Source of the DNA: DASQFQ01 sp963802905
GTDB lineage: Bacteria; Actinomycetota; Thermoleophilia; Solirubrobacterales; Solirubrobacteraceae
NCBI GenBank assembly: GCA_963802905.1
Contig: CAWDKH010000025.1
Location: 1 to 64,000, forward strand
Reading direction: 5' to 3'
DNA: 64,000 bases
The translations under genes and the position numbers were made by a program. How positions within the stretch are numbered: the stretch's first letter is position 1; each line of letters starts with the position of its first letter. A model generated the notes under the pieces. The model searched no databases, was not told where the DNA came from, and saw only the letters and a list, made by a program, of their open reading frames with translations. Shown here one piece after another: positions 8,262 to 17,886 of this stretch.

Positions 8262-8275
8262 TGTGACGTATCACA
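8262..8275. promoter_or_regulatory. Perfect palindrome TGTGA-CGTA-TCACA upstream of DUF378 gene
   Basis: A perfect 14-base palindrome 31 bases before the GTG of the DUF378 gene, with the half-site sequence of CRP-family operators but a spacer of four rather than six bases. A Crp-like regulator gene is at 31465. Whether this is an operator for that or another regulator is not known. Confidence 0.4.
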
Positions 8276-8305
8276 CAATCCGTCGCTCTCAACAAGGAGG
8301 AAGCG

Positions 8306-8536
8306 GTGGAATTCATCAAGCGATTCGAGCCCGTATGGCTCGCGCTCGTCCTGCTCGGCGCCCTCAACTGGGCCCTGATCGCGCTCTTCGACTTCAACGT
8401 CGTCGAGGAGATCCTGGGGACCGGGACCGCCACCGACGTGGTCTACGTGATCGTGGGCCTCGCGGCCGTGGCACTCGTGCCGCGGATGCTGGAGGGCATG
8501 CACCTCGGCGATCGCGCCCACCCGCGCGGCGCCTAG
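8306..8536 (+). CDS. DUF378-family membrane protein
   Basis: A 76-residue protein with two hydrophobic helices and the family motif ALNWALIALFDFN in the first (about residues 19-31). Function unknown for the family. The GTG start is supported by a strong Shine-Dalgarno AAGGAGG at 8294-8300, five bases upstream. The gene has its own promoter region with the 8262-8275 palindrome and is followed by a strong stem-loop. Confidence 0.85.
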   Translation: MEFIKRFEPVWLALVLLGALNWALIALFDFNVVEEILGTGTATDVVYVIVGLAAVALVPRMLEGMHLGDRAHPRGA

Positions 8537-8552
8537 CGCACTGATCCGAGGA

Positions 8553-8576
8553 GGGCCGGGGGTGCACACCCGGCCC
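8553..8576 (+). terminator. Stem-loop after the DUF378 gene
   Basis: GGGCCGGGGGTG pairs with CACACCCGGCCC with one mismatch, making a 12-base GC stem 17 bases after the stop. No T-run follows, so it may be a weak terminator or a 3'-end stabiliser. The next gene has its own promoter-like box at 8598. Confidence 0.5.
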
Positions 8577-8610
8577 AACCGGACTCGCCGAGGGGAGTAC
8601 GCTTGGCGAC

Positions 8611-8802
8611 GTGACGCGCGCGAAACTGCGCTCCTACGCCCCACTGGTCCTCGCTGCAATCTGTCTCGCGGTGGCCTACGCCGTGCCGCCCGTGGTCTCC
8701 TACGTGCTGACCATGGTCGCGTTCGTGCTCGCCATCGAGGGCGGGCTCTCGCTCTACGAGCGGGTCAGCCACGCCGGCGGCATGAAGGACTTCCGCCAAT
8801 AG
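8611..8802 (+). CDS. Small membrane protein, unknown function
   Basis: A 63-residue protein with two adjacent hydrophobic helices (residues 10-28 and 31-46) and a short charged tail ending in GGMKDFRQ. Not recognised. The GTG start is chosen because TACGCT (8598-8603) lies seven bases upstream, the spacing seen at many leaderless-looking genes here, and no Shine-Dalgarno is present. The stop TAG overlaps the apparent first codon of the DUF5701 frame. Confidence 0.65.
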   Translation: MTRAKLRSYAPLVLAAICLAVAYAVPPVVSYVLTMVAFVLAIEGGLSLYERVSHAGGMKDFRQ

Positions 8803-9494
8803 CCGGCACCTTCGACGACCAGGTCGCGACGCTCGTCGCCCGGGGTTACCCGGCGCTCGCCGGCCTGTCGGACAGCGCGTTCGCCGAGATGATTGAGCCA
8901 CTGCGCGAGGCGAGCGCCGATGCCGACCGCTTCGTGCTCGTGGTCAAGAGCGAGCTCGCGCCCGCCGCCGAGACGATCGAGCGCGTCGAGCGGCGCCGTA
9001 AGACCGGCTTCTCCGTGCTCGAGCGCGACGACCTCGAGCGCTTCGCGCCGATCGAGGGGGTCGAGCTCCCGCACGGGCCCGCCTACCTGCTGACCGCGCC
9101 CGACACCGGCGCCGATACGCGCAACGTCACTCCTGACGACGCACTCGCCACCATTCGCGACGAGGGCCGCTCGCCGCTCACCATCGACGAGGGCATCGCG
9201 CTGGTCACCCACGACCCCGAGGCCGTAGCGAAGAACGGCGGCTTCTCGCTCCTCGCGTCCCGCTGCGGCGACCGCCGCGTGACCGCGCTGTGGATCAGCG
9301 ACAACCGGCCGAAGCTCGGCTGGTGCTGGGCCGGCAACCCGCACACGTGGCTCGGCTCGGCGTCGTGCGCGGAGCGGATCGGCGTGATCCCACATACAAC
9401 GCGCCCTACCCGAGAGAGCGGACTCGCACCTGCGTTCAGTCGACCCCCGGCGCTAGGGTCAGCGGCCCGATGCGCTACCCCTCCGACGAGCTGA
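8799..9494 (+). CDS. DUF5701-family protein (unusual start)
   Basis: Soluble protein of unknown function matching DUF5701 over almost its whole length: FDDQVATLVARGYPALAGL at the start, then TIDEGIALVTHDPEA and PKLGWCWAGNPHTWLG near the end. The family N-terminus begins right after the preceding gene's stop, but no ATG, GTG or TTG is in frame there. The only candidate is ATA at 8799, overlapping the upstream TAG as ATAG; the first in-frame ATG (8889) would remove about 30 conserved residues. The C-terminus runs about 35 residues past the usual end and overlaps the next gene by 25 bases, so a base error at either end is possible. Confidence 0.7.
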   Translation: MAGTFDDQVATLVARGYPALAGLSDSAFAEMIEPLREASADADRFVLVVKSELAPAAETIERVERRRKTGFSVLERDDLERFAPIEGVELPHGPAYLLTAPDTGADTRNVTPDDALATIRDEGRSPLTIDEGIALVTHDPEAVAKNGGFSLLASRCGDRRVTALWISDNRPKLGWCWAGNPHTWLGSASCAERIGVIPHTTRPTRESGLAPAFSRPPALGSAARCATPPTS

Positions 9495-11056
9495 CCGACG
9501 CCGAGCGAGCCCGCCTCGCCCCGCACTTCACGAGCCTCGACGGCCCCGTGTTCGCGCTCGTCAACCTGCCGGAGACGGTGAAGGGCGCGCTGTTCGCCCG
9601 CTACTCGCGCTACCCGGGGACGCTGCGCCGGCTGTACCTCGACGAGTTCGCCGGCTCGCTCCCCGAGCACACCACGGGCTACGACGGCGAGGAGGGCAAG
9701 CGCGCGGCCGAGCTCTACGAGCGCATCTTCGTCGGCTACGGCGACGACTCCGTCGCCCAGCTCGGCGGCGCCCACGTCGCCTGCGAGTGGACGAGCAACA
9801 TCCTCACCAAGATCCTCCAGCGCCCGCGGCTCGGCGCCTACCTCGAGCAGTCGACGCGCTACATCGCCTACGACGCGCCGATGCCCGGCGGCGGCTACCG
9901 CTACTACCGCGACCCGGCGCTCGGCCCCGACTACGAGCAGGCGATGGACTGCCTGTTCGACTCCTACGCGCAGGCGCTCCCGATCGTGCGCACGTGGGTC
10001 GACGAGACCTACCCGCGCGCCGACGGCGAGTCCGACGCCGCCCGCCGCCGCGCCGTCAACGCCAAGGCCTACGACCTGCTGCGCGGCCTGCTGCCCGCGG
10101 CGTCGCTCAGCCACATGGGCATCTACGCCACCGGCCAGGCCTACGAGCAGCTGATCCTCCACCTGCTCGGCCACCCGCTGCCCGAGGCGCGCCACTACGG
10201 CGACCTGATCCTCGACGCCATCAAGGCCGTGATGCCGAGCTTCGTCGCGCGCGTCGAGCGGCCCGAGCGCGGCGGCGAGTGGATCGGCTACCTCCAGCGC
10301 CGCCGCGAGGCGGGCGAGCGCTGGGCCGCGCGGCTCGGCCTCGACCGCGACGACAGCGCCGAGGACCGCCCGTCGGTGCGGCTGCTGCACGTCGACGGCG
10401 ACGAGGATCAGCTGCTCGCCTCGCTGCTGTTCGAGGCGGCCGGCGTCAGCGAGGAGCGCACCCGCGCCGAGGTCGCCCAGCTCTCCGCGGACGATCGCGC
10501 ACGGCTGCTCGCCGACCTGGTGGGCGAGCGCGCCAACCGCCGCCACCGCCCCGGCCGCGGCTTCGAGGCGCTGCGCTACCGCTTCGAGATCGTCTCCGAC
10601 TACGGCGCCTTCCGCGACCTTCAGCGCCACCGCATGCTGACCGTGCAGTGGCAAGGCCTCACGCCCGACCTCGGCGCCGGCGTGCCGGACGAGGTCGTCG
10701 AGGCCGGCGCCGGCGACCTCTACGCCCGCGCGCTCGAGCGCTCCGAGGAGGAGTACGAGCGCCTGACCGCTGCCGGCCTGCGCGACGCCGCGCCGTACGC
10801 GCTCTGCCTCGGCTTCCGCATCCGCTACGTACTCGACCTCAACGCGCGCGAGGCGATGCACACGATCGAGCTGCGCTCCGGCCGCGAGGGCCATCCGAGC
10901 TACCGCGCGGTCGCGCATGAGATGCACGCCCAGATCGCCGCCCACCACCCAGCGGTCGCTGCGGCGATGACGCACGTCGACACCAGCACCGAGCCCCGGC
11001 TCGAGCGCATTCTTTCCGAGATGCGCACCGAGCACCGCGCGCTCGGCGCCCGCTAG
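9470..11056 (+). CDS. Tandem ThyX-like (FAD-dependent thymidylate synthase-like) protein
   Basis: A 528-residue protein made of two regions that each resemble ThyX. Region 1 (about 80-260) has the core in altered form, QRPRLGAYLEQSTRY, where classic ThyX has RHR followed by NExSxRY, and LLPAASLSHMGIYATG. Region 2 (about 365-510) has LQRHRMLTVQWQG, LGFRIRYVLDLNAREAMHTI and ELRSGREGHPSYR. Each region keeps only part of the ThyX motif, so dUMP methylation is not assured. It could be a divergent thymidylate synthase, possibly with a composite site, or a flavoprotein of other function. TAGGGT (9454-9459) lies ten bases before the ATG. The next gene's GTG overlaps its stop by one base. Confidence 0.8.
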   Translation: MRYPSDELTDAERARLAPHFTSLDGPVFALVNLPETVKGALFARYSRYPGTLRRLYLDEFAGSLPEHTTGYDGEEGKRAAELYERIFVGYGDDSVAQLGGAHVACEWTSNILTKILQRPRLGAYLEQSTRYIAYDAPMPGGGYRYYRDPALGPDYEQAMDCLFDSYAQALPIVRTWVDETYPRADGESDAARRRAVNAKAYDLLRGLLPAASLSHMGIYATGQAYEQLILHLLGHPLPEARHYGDLILDAIKAVMPSFVARVERPERGGEWIGYLQRRREAGERWAARLGLDRDDSAEDRPSVRLLHVDGDEDQLLASLLFEAAGVSEERTRAEVAQLSADDRARLLADLVGERANRRHRPGRGFEALRYRFEIVSDYGAFRDLQRHRMLTVQWQGLTPDLGAGVPDEVVEAGAGDLYARALERSEEEYERLTAAGLRDAAPYALCLGFRIRYVLDLNAREAMHTIELRSGREGHPSYRAVAHEMHAQIAAHHPAVAAAMTHVDTSTEPRLERILSEMRTEHRALGAR

Positions 11057-11625
11057 TGCCGCTCGTCCGCCGCGAGGACAGCGTCTTGGTCGTCGTCGAC
11101 GCCCAGCCGGGCTTTGTCGCGGCGGAGGAGGCGGCCGCCAAGGCGCTCGAGCGGATCGCCTGGATGGCGGGTCTTGCGACGCTGCTCGACGTGCCCGCCG
11201 TTGTGGTCGAGGAGGGGCCCCAGCGCAACGGCCACACCGACCCGCTCATCCTCGAGCGCGTGCCCGCAGGCACGCCGGTGATCGAGAAGCCGACCTTCGG
11301 ATTGGCGGCGCACGAGGCGGCCGTCGACGCCATCCGGGCGACCGCCCGCGGGACGGCGGTGCTCGTGGGGTTCGAGACCGACGTCTGCGTCGCGCAGTCG
11401 GCGATTGGGCTGCTCCAGTTCGGCTTCCGCGCCGTCGTGCTCGAGGACGCGACGTACACGAACAGCGCGCAGGAGCACGAGCGCGGGCTGGTGCGGATGA
11501 GCGGCACGGGCGTCGAGCGCAACCACTGCAAGGGACTGACCTTCGAGTGGCTCCACACCGTCGACCGGGCGCTCGAGGACTTCCCCGCGGCGAAGGCGCT
11601 CGGCACGCCGCCCTGGCGGCTCTAG
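11056..11625 (+). CDS. Isochorismatase-family cysteine hydrolase
   Basis: A 189-residue alpha/beta hydrolase of the isochorismatase/nicotinamidase group. The catalytic triad candidates are Asp in VVVDAQPGF (about residue 15), a lysine in VIEKPTFG (about 78), and Cys in GFETDVCVAQSA (about 113), with the usual DVCV motif. Substrate cannot be named; such proteins hydrolyse amides or vinyl ethers. The GTG start overlaps the TAG of the ThyX-like gene by one base, so the two are translated together. The 3' end overlaps the convergent SDR gene by four bases. Confidence 0.87.
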   Translation: MPLVRREDSVLVVVDAQPGFVAAEEAAAKALERIAWMAGLATLLDVPAVVVEEGPQRNGHTDPLILERVPAGTPVIEKPTFGLAAHEAAVDAIRATARGTAVLVGFETDVCVAQSAIGLLQFGFRAVVLEDATYTNSAQEHERGLVRMSGTGVERNHCKGLTFEWLHTVDRALEDFPAAKALGTPPWRL

Positions 11626-12593
11626 GCCGTCGCGAAGGCGTCGACCCCGGTGAGCTCCGCCGAGACCTCCCACAGGCGCGCGGCGTCACCGGGATCGATC
11701 GCGTGGGCGTCGACGCCCTCGATGCGCGCGGTCGGCGAGCCGACCTCGGTCGGGTTCGCGATGTCGCAGTTCTCGCAGTAGACGCCGCCCATGCCCGCGA
11801 GCTGCGGTGACGTCGCCGCCCACGTCGAGGTCGAGGCGCCCTGCTCGGGCGTCTTGAAGCGCCCGTCGACGTTGCCGTCCTCGTCCATCCAGCCGGAGGC
11901 GATCATCTCGTCGCGCGAGAGGTGGCGCTGGAGCGGGGTCATGATCCCGCCCGGGTGCGCGGCGAACGCGCGCACGCCGGCGTCCTGGCCGAGCGCGTCG
12001 AGCTGGACGGCGAACAGCGCGTTGGCGGTCTTGGCCTGGCCGTAGGCGGGCCACTTCTCGTAGCCGTGCTCGAACTGGAGGTCGTCGAAGCGGATCGGCG
12101 ACAGCTTGTGCCCGGTCGAGGACAGCGCGACGACGCGCGCGCCGTCGCCGTCGGCCAGCAGCGGCCACAGCAGGTTGGCGAGCGCGAAGTGGCCGAGGTG
12201 GTTGGTGGCGAACTGCGCCTCCCAGCCCGGCCCCACCCGCGTCTCGGGGCAGGCCATGATCGCGGCGTTGTTGATCAGGATGTCGACGCCGCGGCCCGCG
12301 TCGAGCACGCGCTGCGCGAAGCCGCGCACGCTCTCCAGCGAGCCGAGGTCGAGCTCGCCGACCTCCACGCGGTCGATGCCGGCGAGCACCTCCTTCGCGT
12401 GCTCCGGCCGCCGCGCCGGCACGATCACCGTCGCGCCCGCGCCGCTGAGCGCGCGCACGGTCTCGAGCCCGAGCCCCGAGTAGCCGCCGGTGACGATCGC
12501 GAGCCGCCCGCCGAGATCGATGCCCTCGAGCACCTCGGTCGCCGTCGACCGGTAGCCGAAGCCGGAGCCGATCGGCCGCTGTGGCGTGGTCAT
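11622..12593 (-). CDS. Short-chain dehydrogenase/reductase
   Basis: A 323-residue Rossmann-fold NAD(P)-dependent oxidoreductase of the retinol-dehydrogenase-like SDR group. Visible motifs are the cofactor loop TGGYSGLGLE (about residues 34-43), NNAAIM (about 108), Ser in VVALSSTGH (about 155) and catalytic YxxxK as YGQAKTAN (about 183), followed by HPGGIMTPL. Substrate unknown. On the minus strand TAGGCT (12600-12605) lies six bases upstream of the ATG, suggesting a leaderless transcript and its own promoter, separate from the LuxR-type gene upstream. Confidence 0.9.
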   Translation of the reverse strand: MTTPQRPIGSGFGYRSTATEVLEGIDLGGRLAIVTGGYSGLGLETVRALSGAGATVIVPARRPEHAKEVLAGIDRVEVGELDLGSLESVRGFAQRVLDAGRGVDILINNAAIMACPETRVGPGWEAQFATNHLGHFALANLLWPLLADGDGARVVALSSTGHKLSPIRFDDLQFEHGYEKWPAYGQAKTANALFAVQLDALGQDAGVRAFAAHPGGIMTPLQRHLSRDEMIASGWMDEDGNVDGRFKTPEQGASTSTWAATSPQLAGMGGVYCENCDIANPTEVGSPTARIEGVDAHAIDPGDAARLWEVSAELTGVDAFATA

Positions 12594-12597
12594 GGCC

Positions 12598-15523
12598 TCA
12601 GCCTACGACGCCGAAGCGGTGCGCAACGGCGGCCGCCTCGGTGCGGCTGCGGACGTCGAGCTTGGCGAGGATGCGCGACACGTGCACGCTCGCGGTCTTC
12701 TCGGCCATGAAGAGCTGCGCGCCGATCTCGCGGTTCGTGGCGCCCTCGGCGAGCAGCTTGAGCACCTGGAGCTCGCGCGGCGTGAGCCCGAACGGGTCCT
12801 CGCCCGCGGGCTCGGGCGCCGGCGCCTCCTCGCCCGTCGGGAGCGGCAGCCGCGCGCGGCCGGCGAGCCCCTCGGCCTCGGCCCGCAGCCACGGCGCCCC
12901 GAGCTCCTCGGCGGTGGCGAGGACGTCGGCGAGCTGGGCGGCCGCGTCGTCGCGCTCGCCGCGCTCCACGAGCGTCTCCACCCGGTGCAGCTGCGCGATC
13001 GCCATCGGGTACGGGCGCGCGACCGCGCGCCACGCCTCAGCCGCCGCCGCGTCGAGCTCCGGGTCCGGCTTGCCGCGGGCGCGGGCCAGGTGCGCGCGAA
13101 CCGTCTCGTGCCGCGCGACCTCGACCGGCCGCACGTCGTCGGCGCACGCCTCGGCGCGCATCTCGAACAGCTCGGCGCGCGAGATCGCCTCGCGCTCGGC
13201 GGTCTCGTCGCCGAGGTCGCGGGCGCGCTGGGCGGCGTCGCCCTCGATCGCCGCGCCCGTCTCCGACAGCAGCGCGAGCCGCGGCAGGTCCTCGGAGCAG
13301 AACTCGATCGCGTCGAGCCCGTCGTCGATCGCGGCGCGCGCCGCGGCGAGGTCGCCACAGCGGCGCTCGAGCTCGCCGCGCAGCGAGCCGAACCAGCCGA
13401 GGAACTGCGGCTCGCGCGAGCCCTGGATCACGTCGGCGGAGCGCTCCAGCGAGGCGCGAGCCTCGTCGTGCTCGCCGTCCGCCAGCGCCACCGCCGCGCG
13501 CAGCGTCTCGACGTAGGCGAGCGTCATCCCGATGTGGCGCTTGTCGCGCGGTGGCAGCGCCGCGCGCGCGGCCTCCCAGTCGCCGAGCGCCCAGCGGATG
13601 TCGAGCAGGCCGAGCGACAGCCAGTCGCTGAAGCGCCCCTCGCCCGCGGTGTCGGCGAGTCCCTGCTCGGCGGCGGCCAGCCCTTCCTGCGAGCGGCCGA
13701 CGAGGTGCAGTGCCTCGGCGAGGTTGGCCCACGCGCTGGTGCGCTCGAACCCGCGGGGAGAGATCGCGATCGCCTCGCGCAGCCGGGCGCTCCCGTCCTC
13801 GACCTCGCCGAGCAGGATCTGGGAGTAGCCCATCGCGTTGAGCGCGTCGGCCAGCGGGCCGTCGACGCCCGCGTGCCGCGCAGCGCCGAACGCCGCCTCG
13901 GCGGCGGGCAGCGCCTCGCTGAAGCGCCCCTGCAGCATCGCCGCCTTCGCCTGCCGCGCGAGGATCCGCGCCCGCTCCGGGCTGTGGTCGTCCTCCGGGA
14001 GCAGCGCCACCGCGCGGGCGATCGAGTCGCGCGAGTCCGATGCGCGCCCGAGCGACCACTGGGCGCGGGACAGCAGCTCGAGCAGGTCGGCAGCCCGCCG
14101 CGGGTCGGCGGCCTCGTCGACCTCGCCGACCGCGGTGCGCAGCAGCGCCTCGGCGCGGATGTAGCCGCCGTCGTTGATCAGCGCGCGGCCCGCGCGGCGC
14201 AGCAGCTCGTCGCGATCGCAGCCGGCCTGCGCCGCGGCGTCGGGCACGCGCGGCCACAGGTCGAGCGCGCGCTCGAGCAGCGCGCCGGCCTCGCCGTGGG
14301 CGTGCACACGCTCGGCCGCGTCGGCGGCGCGCACGGAGGCGACGAGCGCCTCGCGCTGGGCGCCGGCGGAGAGGTAGTGGTGGGCGATGCCGGCGGTGAT
14401 CAGCGCGTCCTCGCCGGTCTCCTCGGCCTGGTGCTCGAGCGCGCGGGCGAGCGCGAGGTGCAGCTCGGCGTGCTCGCCCGGCAGCAGGTCGTCGTGGACG
14501 ACCTCGCGCAGCAGCGCGTGGCGGAACTGGTAGCGGCCGCGTGCGTCGACCACGATCACGTTCGACTCGGCCGCCTCGCGCACGACCGCGCGCAGCTCGG
14601 CGCCGCCGAGGCCGCTGGCCTCCGCGAGCACGTCGTGCGCCAGCCGGCGCCCGGCCGACAGCACGCGCAGCGCCTCCTGCGCCGGCTCGCTCAGGCGCTC
14701 GATCCGCACCATCAGCGCGTCGCGCAGCGTGCTCGGCAGCCCGCCGCGGCCGTCGAGCCGCGCCGCCAGCAGCTCCTCGGTGAACAGCGGGTTGCCCTCG
14801 CTGCGGGTGTAGAGGCGCTCGAGCAGCTCGTCGTCGGCCGCGCCGCCGAGGATGTCGGCCAGCAGGTCGCCGAGCTCGTCGCGCGTCAGCCGCGCGAGCT
14901 CGATCCGGCGCGAGCGCGTGTCGCGCTCGAGCTCGGCCAGCAGCGGGCGCAGCGGGTGGCGGCGGTGCAGCTCGTCGGAGCGGTAGGTGGCGACCACCAG
15001 CACGCGCTCGGTCCACAGGCTGCGGGCGAGGAAGACGAGGAAGGCGCGGGTCGAGCGGTCGGCCCAGTGGATGTCCTCGAGCACGAGCGCGAACGGCTGC
15101 TCGCGGCCGAGCAGGTCGAGCAGGGTGAGCAGCGCCTCGAACAGCCGCGGCTGGCCCTGCGTCGTCGCCTCCCGCTCGGCCCGCGCCTCGCCGCCGAGCT
15201 CGGGGAGCAGCGCGGCGAGCTCGGCGCGGGCAGCGGGGAGCTCATCAAGGACGGGGTCGTGGTCGCGGGCGAGGGAGCGGAGGACGCTGACGATCGGGGC
15301 GTAGGGGAGTTCTTCGTCGCCGAGCTCGACGCACTCGCCGATCGCGACACGGGCACCGTCCTCGCGCGCCCGGGCGGCCAGCTCGGCGATCATGCCGCGA
15401 CTTGCCGACGCCCGACTCGCCGGCCACGAACGCGAGCGACGGGCGGCCGTCGGCTGCGTCGGCGAACGCGGCCTCGAGCTCAGCGAGCTCTGCCGTGCGC
15501 CCGATCAGCCTGCTGCTCGTCAT
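12598..15523 (-). CDS. LuxR-family regulator with AAA ATPase domain (LAL type), frameshifted
   Basis: Large ATP-binding LuxR-type transcriptional regulator, about 975 residues once the break is joined. The N-terminus has LIGRTAELAELEAAF and the Walker A GESGVGKSR, then VLEDIHWADRSTRAF (Walker B region), a long TPR-like helical middle, and a C-terminal LuxR helix-turn-helix (TPRELQVLKLLAEGATNREI). One extra base near 15394, just after the Walker A motif, shifts the frame (GKSRH instead of GKSRMIAEL); the downstream frame is intact for more than 900 residues, which suggests a base error. The ATG at 15523 gives the usual N-terminus; GTG 15535 is an alternative. The signal sensed is unknown. Confidence 0.85.
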
Positions 15524-15583
15524 CCGCGTGGCCACGCCCTGAGTATCCAGCAGGCGCGGCCCGCGACCGGGCGAAGGCACCGC

Positions 15584-15982
15584 TCAGGCGACGCGAACGC
15601 GCGGCAGGCGCAGGCGCGAGCGCGGGGCGGGCCGGCGCACCGGCGAGCCCAGCTCGGCGCGGACCTGGAGCAGCTCGATGATGTCGGCGGTGGGGCGGAA
15701 CGGGTCGGCGATCGGGCGCCCGCCACCGAGCGGCACGGCGGCGACGATGCGCTCGTCGACCTCGGCCACGAGCATCTGCCCGGTCGGGCGCGGGGCGCTG
15801 TCGAGGCGGGCGAGGCGGGCGAGCGCCTCCTCGTCCTCCGCCGACGAGCGGCGGAGGACGAGACGGAGGCCGTCGGCGACCGAGCCGCGGCGCGCGCGCC
15901 GGGCGGCGCGGGAGCTGCGGGCGGCGGCGTGGCGGTCGGCGGTCTGGGCGGCGGCGACGGCGGAATCGAGGGTCTGCAACAT
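15584..15982 (-). CDS. Hypothetical protein, GNAT-like fragment
   Basis: A 132-residue protein with a basic Ala/Arg-rich N-terminus followed by LRLVLRRSSAEDEEALARLA and LVAEVDERIVAAVPLGGG, resembling the first half of a GNAT acetyltransferase (strand, helix, strand), then ADPFRPTADIIELLQVRA. The acetyl-CoA-binding motif is missing, so catalysis is unlikely. Similar short proteins are common in actinobacteria. The start at 15982 is chosen because GGGGAGACACC directly precedes the ATG; an upstream start at 16045 lacks a ribosome site. Confidence 0.7.
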   Translation of the reverse strand: MLQTLDSAVAAAQTADRHAAARSSRAARRARRGSVADGLRLVLRRSSAEDEEALARLARLDSAPRPTGQMLVAEVDERIVAAVPLGGGRPIADPFRPTADIIELLQVRAELGSPVRRPAPRSRLRLPRVRVA

Positions 15983-16093
15983 GGTGTCTCCCCTTTGTTC
16001 GATCTGCGGCATGACTCGATATTGGGCTACGCCGCCCTCCCCCACATCGGGCGAACGGTGCGGGTTCTGCGGCCCTGGGCCTTACTGCGCGCC

Positions 16094-16111
16094 ACCGACC
16101 CCTTAGTCGGT
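16094..16111. promoter_or_regulatory. Inverted repeat ACCGAC-N6-GTCGGT
   Basis: Perfect six-base arms (16094-16099 and 16106-16111) in the 224-base gap between the divergent GNAT-like and M28 genes, the only strong symmetry there. It could be an operator or a small RNA hairpin; no regulator is implied by the sequence. Confidence 0.3.
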
Positions 16112-16206
16112 AAGGTCCGCCGCAACGGCGCCAAAACGCGCCGCAAGACAGGGACGAACGGCGGCCAGAAGTCGCCGGTTCGACACTCACTGGGAGGTGG
16201 GGCAAT

Positions 16207-17871
16207 ATGGGCAGGATTCGCGTGGCGACGCTCGTCGCCGCGGCACTGATGCTGGTACCTGCGTCGGGAGCGCAGGCCAAGCCGAAGCATCACGACCACG
16301 GCTCGGCGCAGCTCGAGAAGGCCGTGTCGGTCCGCAACATCGTCAAGCACCAGGCGGCGCTGCAGCACATCGCCGACATGAACGGCGGGACGCGGTACAC
16401 CGCGACGCCCGGCTTCACGGCGTCGGTCGCCTACGTCCGCGAGCGCATGCAGCGGGCAGGGCTCAACACGAAGGTCGATCCAGTTCGACATGCCGGACTG
16501 GGAGGAGCACGCGCCGCCGGTGCTCCAGCAGCTCACGCCGACGCCGACGACCTACACACCCGGGCAGCGCAGCCGACGACGGCAACCCGAACGTGGACTT
16601 CATCGCGTTCAAGTACTCGCCGACGAAGGCAGTGCCGAGCGCCCCGGTGGTGCCGACGACCGACATCGTGCTCCCGAGCACGGGGCCCAACACGAGCGGC
16701 TGTGAGCCGGCGGACTTCCCCGCGGCGACCGCCGGAGCCATCTCGCTCATCCAGCGGGGCACCTGCGGCATCTCCAACAAGCTCGCCAACGCCCAGGCGG
16801 CGGGAGCCGTCGGCGCGATCATGTTCAACCAGGGCGACACCCCCGCGCGGTCGACCGCCCTCTTCCGCGCCGGACCGACCGACCTCAACATCCCCGCCGT
16901 GTTCTCGAGCACCGCGGTCGGCAAGGAGCTCTACGACGCCTACACGGACGGCAAGAACCCGACCGTGCGGCTGGAGACGAGCGGCGAGACCATCCCGCAC
17001 TTCTATCCGCAGGTCGTGGCCGAGACGAAGACCGGCGATCCGCGGCACCTGGTGCTCGCGGGCGCGCACCTCGACTCGGTGCCGGCCGGCCCGGGCATCA
17101 ACGACGACGGCTCCGGCACCGCGTGGCAGCTCGCGCTCGCCGAGCAGCTCGCGAAGCGCAAGTTCGCGCCCCGCAACAAGGTGCGCTTCCTGTGGTTCGG
17201 CGGCGAGGAGGACGGCCTCGTCGGGTCGCAGTACTACGCGCGGAACCTCTCGCAGGCGGAGGTGGACAAGGTCGACGTGATGATCGACACCGACATGATC
17301 GCCTCGGCGAACTACGCCCGCCTCATCTACGACGGTGACGGCAGCGAGCCCGGCGGTACGCCGGGCCCGGACGGCTCCGGCACGATCGAGAACCTGTTCG
17401 CGCGCTACTTCGAGCGGCGCGGCATGGCTACGGAGCGGATCCCGTTCGACGGGCGCTCGGACTACGTCGGCTTCGTCAACCGCGGCATCCCCTCGGGCGG
17501 CATCTTCGCCGGTGCCGAGGCCCCGAAGACCCCGCAGCAGGTGGCGCTGTACGGCGGCGTCGCAGGCGAGCAGCTCGACCCGTGCTACCACGAGGCGTGC
17601 GACAACCTCAGCACGGTCACCGGCCAGCCGCCGGCGAGCACGATGAACACGTTCGCCACCGAACCCGGCGCTCGCCCAGCAGCAGGCCGACTCGCTGCAG
17701 GGCAACGCGCTGAAGTCGCTGCGCGAGATGTCGGGTGCCGTGACGCACAGCGTCTGGTACTTCGGCCAGAACCGGCGCGGCGTCGGCTCGCGCACCACGG
17801 CCGACAAGCAGCGCGCGAAGCAGCGCGCCGCGAAGTTCCAGTTCCGCGGGCACCCGCGGGACGCCCGGTAG
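16207..17871 (+). pseudogene. Secreted M28-family aminopeptidase with PA domain, three frame breaks
   Basis: Exported zinc aminopeptidase. A signal peptide (residues 1-23, LVAAALMLVPASGAQA) is followed by a PA domain (LIQRGTCGISNKLANAQ) and the M28 core with metal ligands in AGAHLDSV, INDDGSG, GGEEDGLVG, IDTDMIAS and YHEACDN. The frame breaks near 16480, near 16570 and near 17665, each time resuming in another frame with conserved sequence, so the full protein would be about 550 residues. The C-terminus in the last frame ends at TAG 17869-17871. Either three indel errors or a decaying gene; all catalytic residues lie within the intact middle. Shine-Dalgarno GGGAGGTGGGG precedes the ATG. Confidence 0.8.
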
Positions 17872-17886
17872 CGCACGACATGGCAC

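Noticed and set aside
9395..9445. tRNA-like T-arm on the minus strand
   Set aside because: A T-arm-like stretch (GGTGCGAGTCC) is visible but no matching acceptor, D or anticodon arm can be placed around it.
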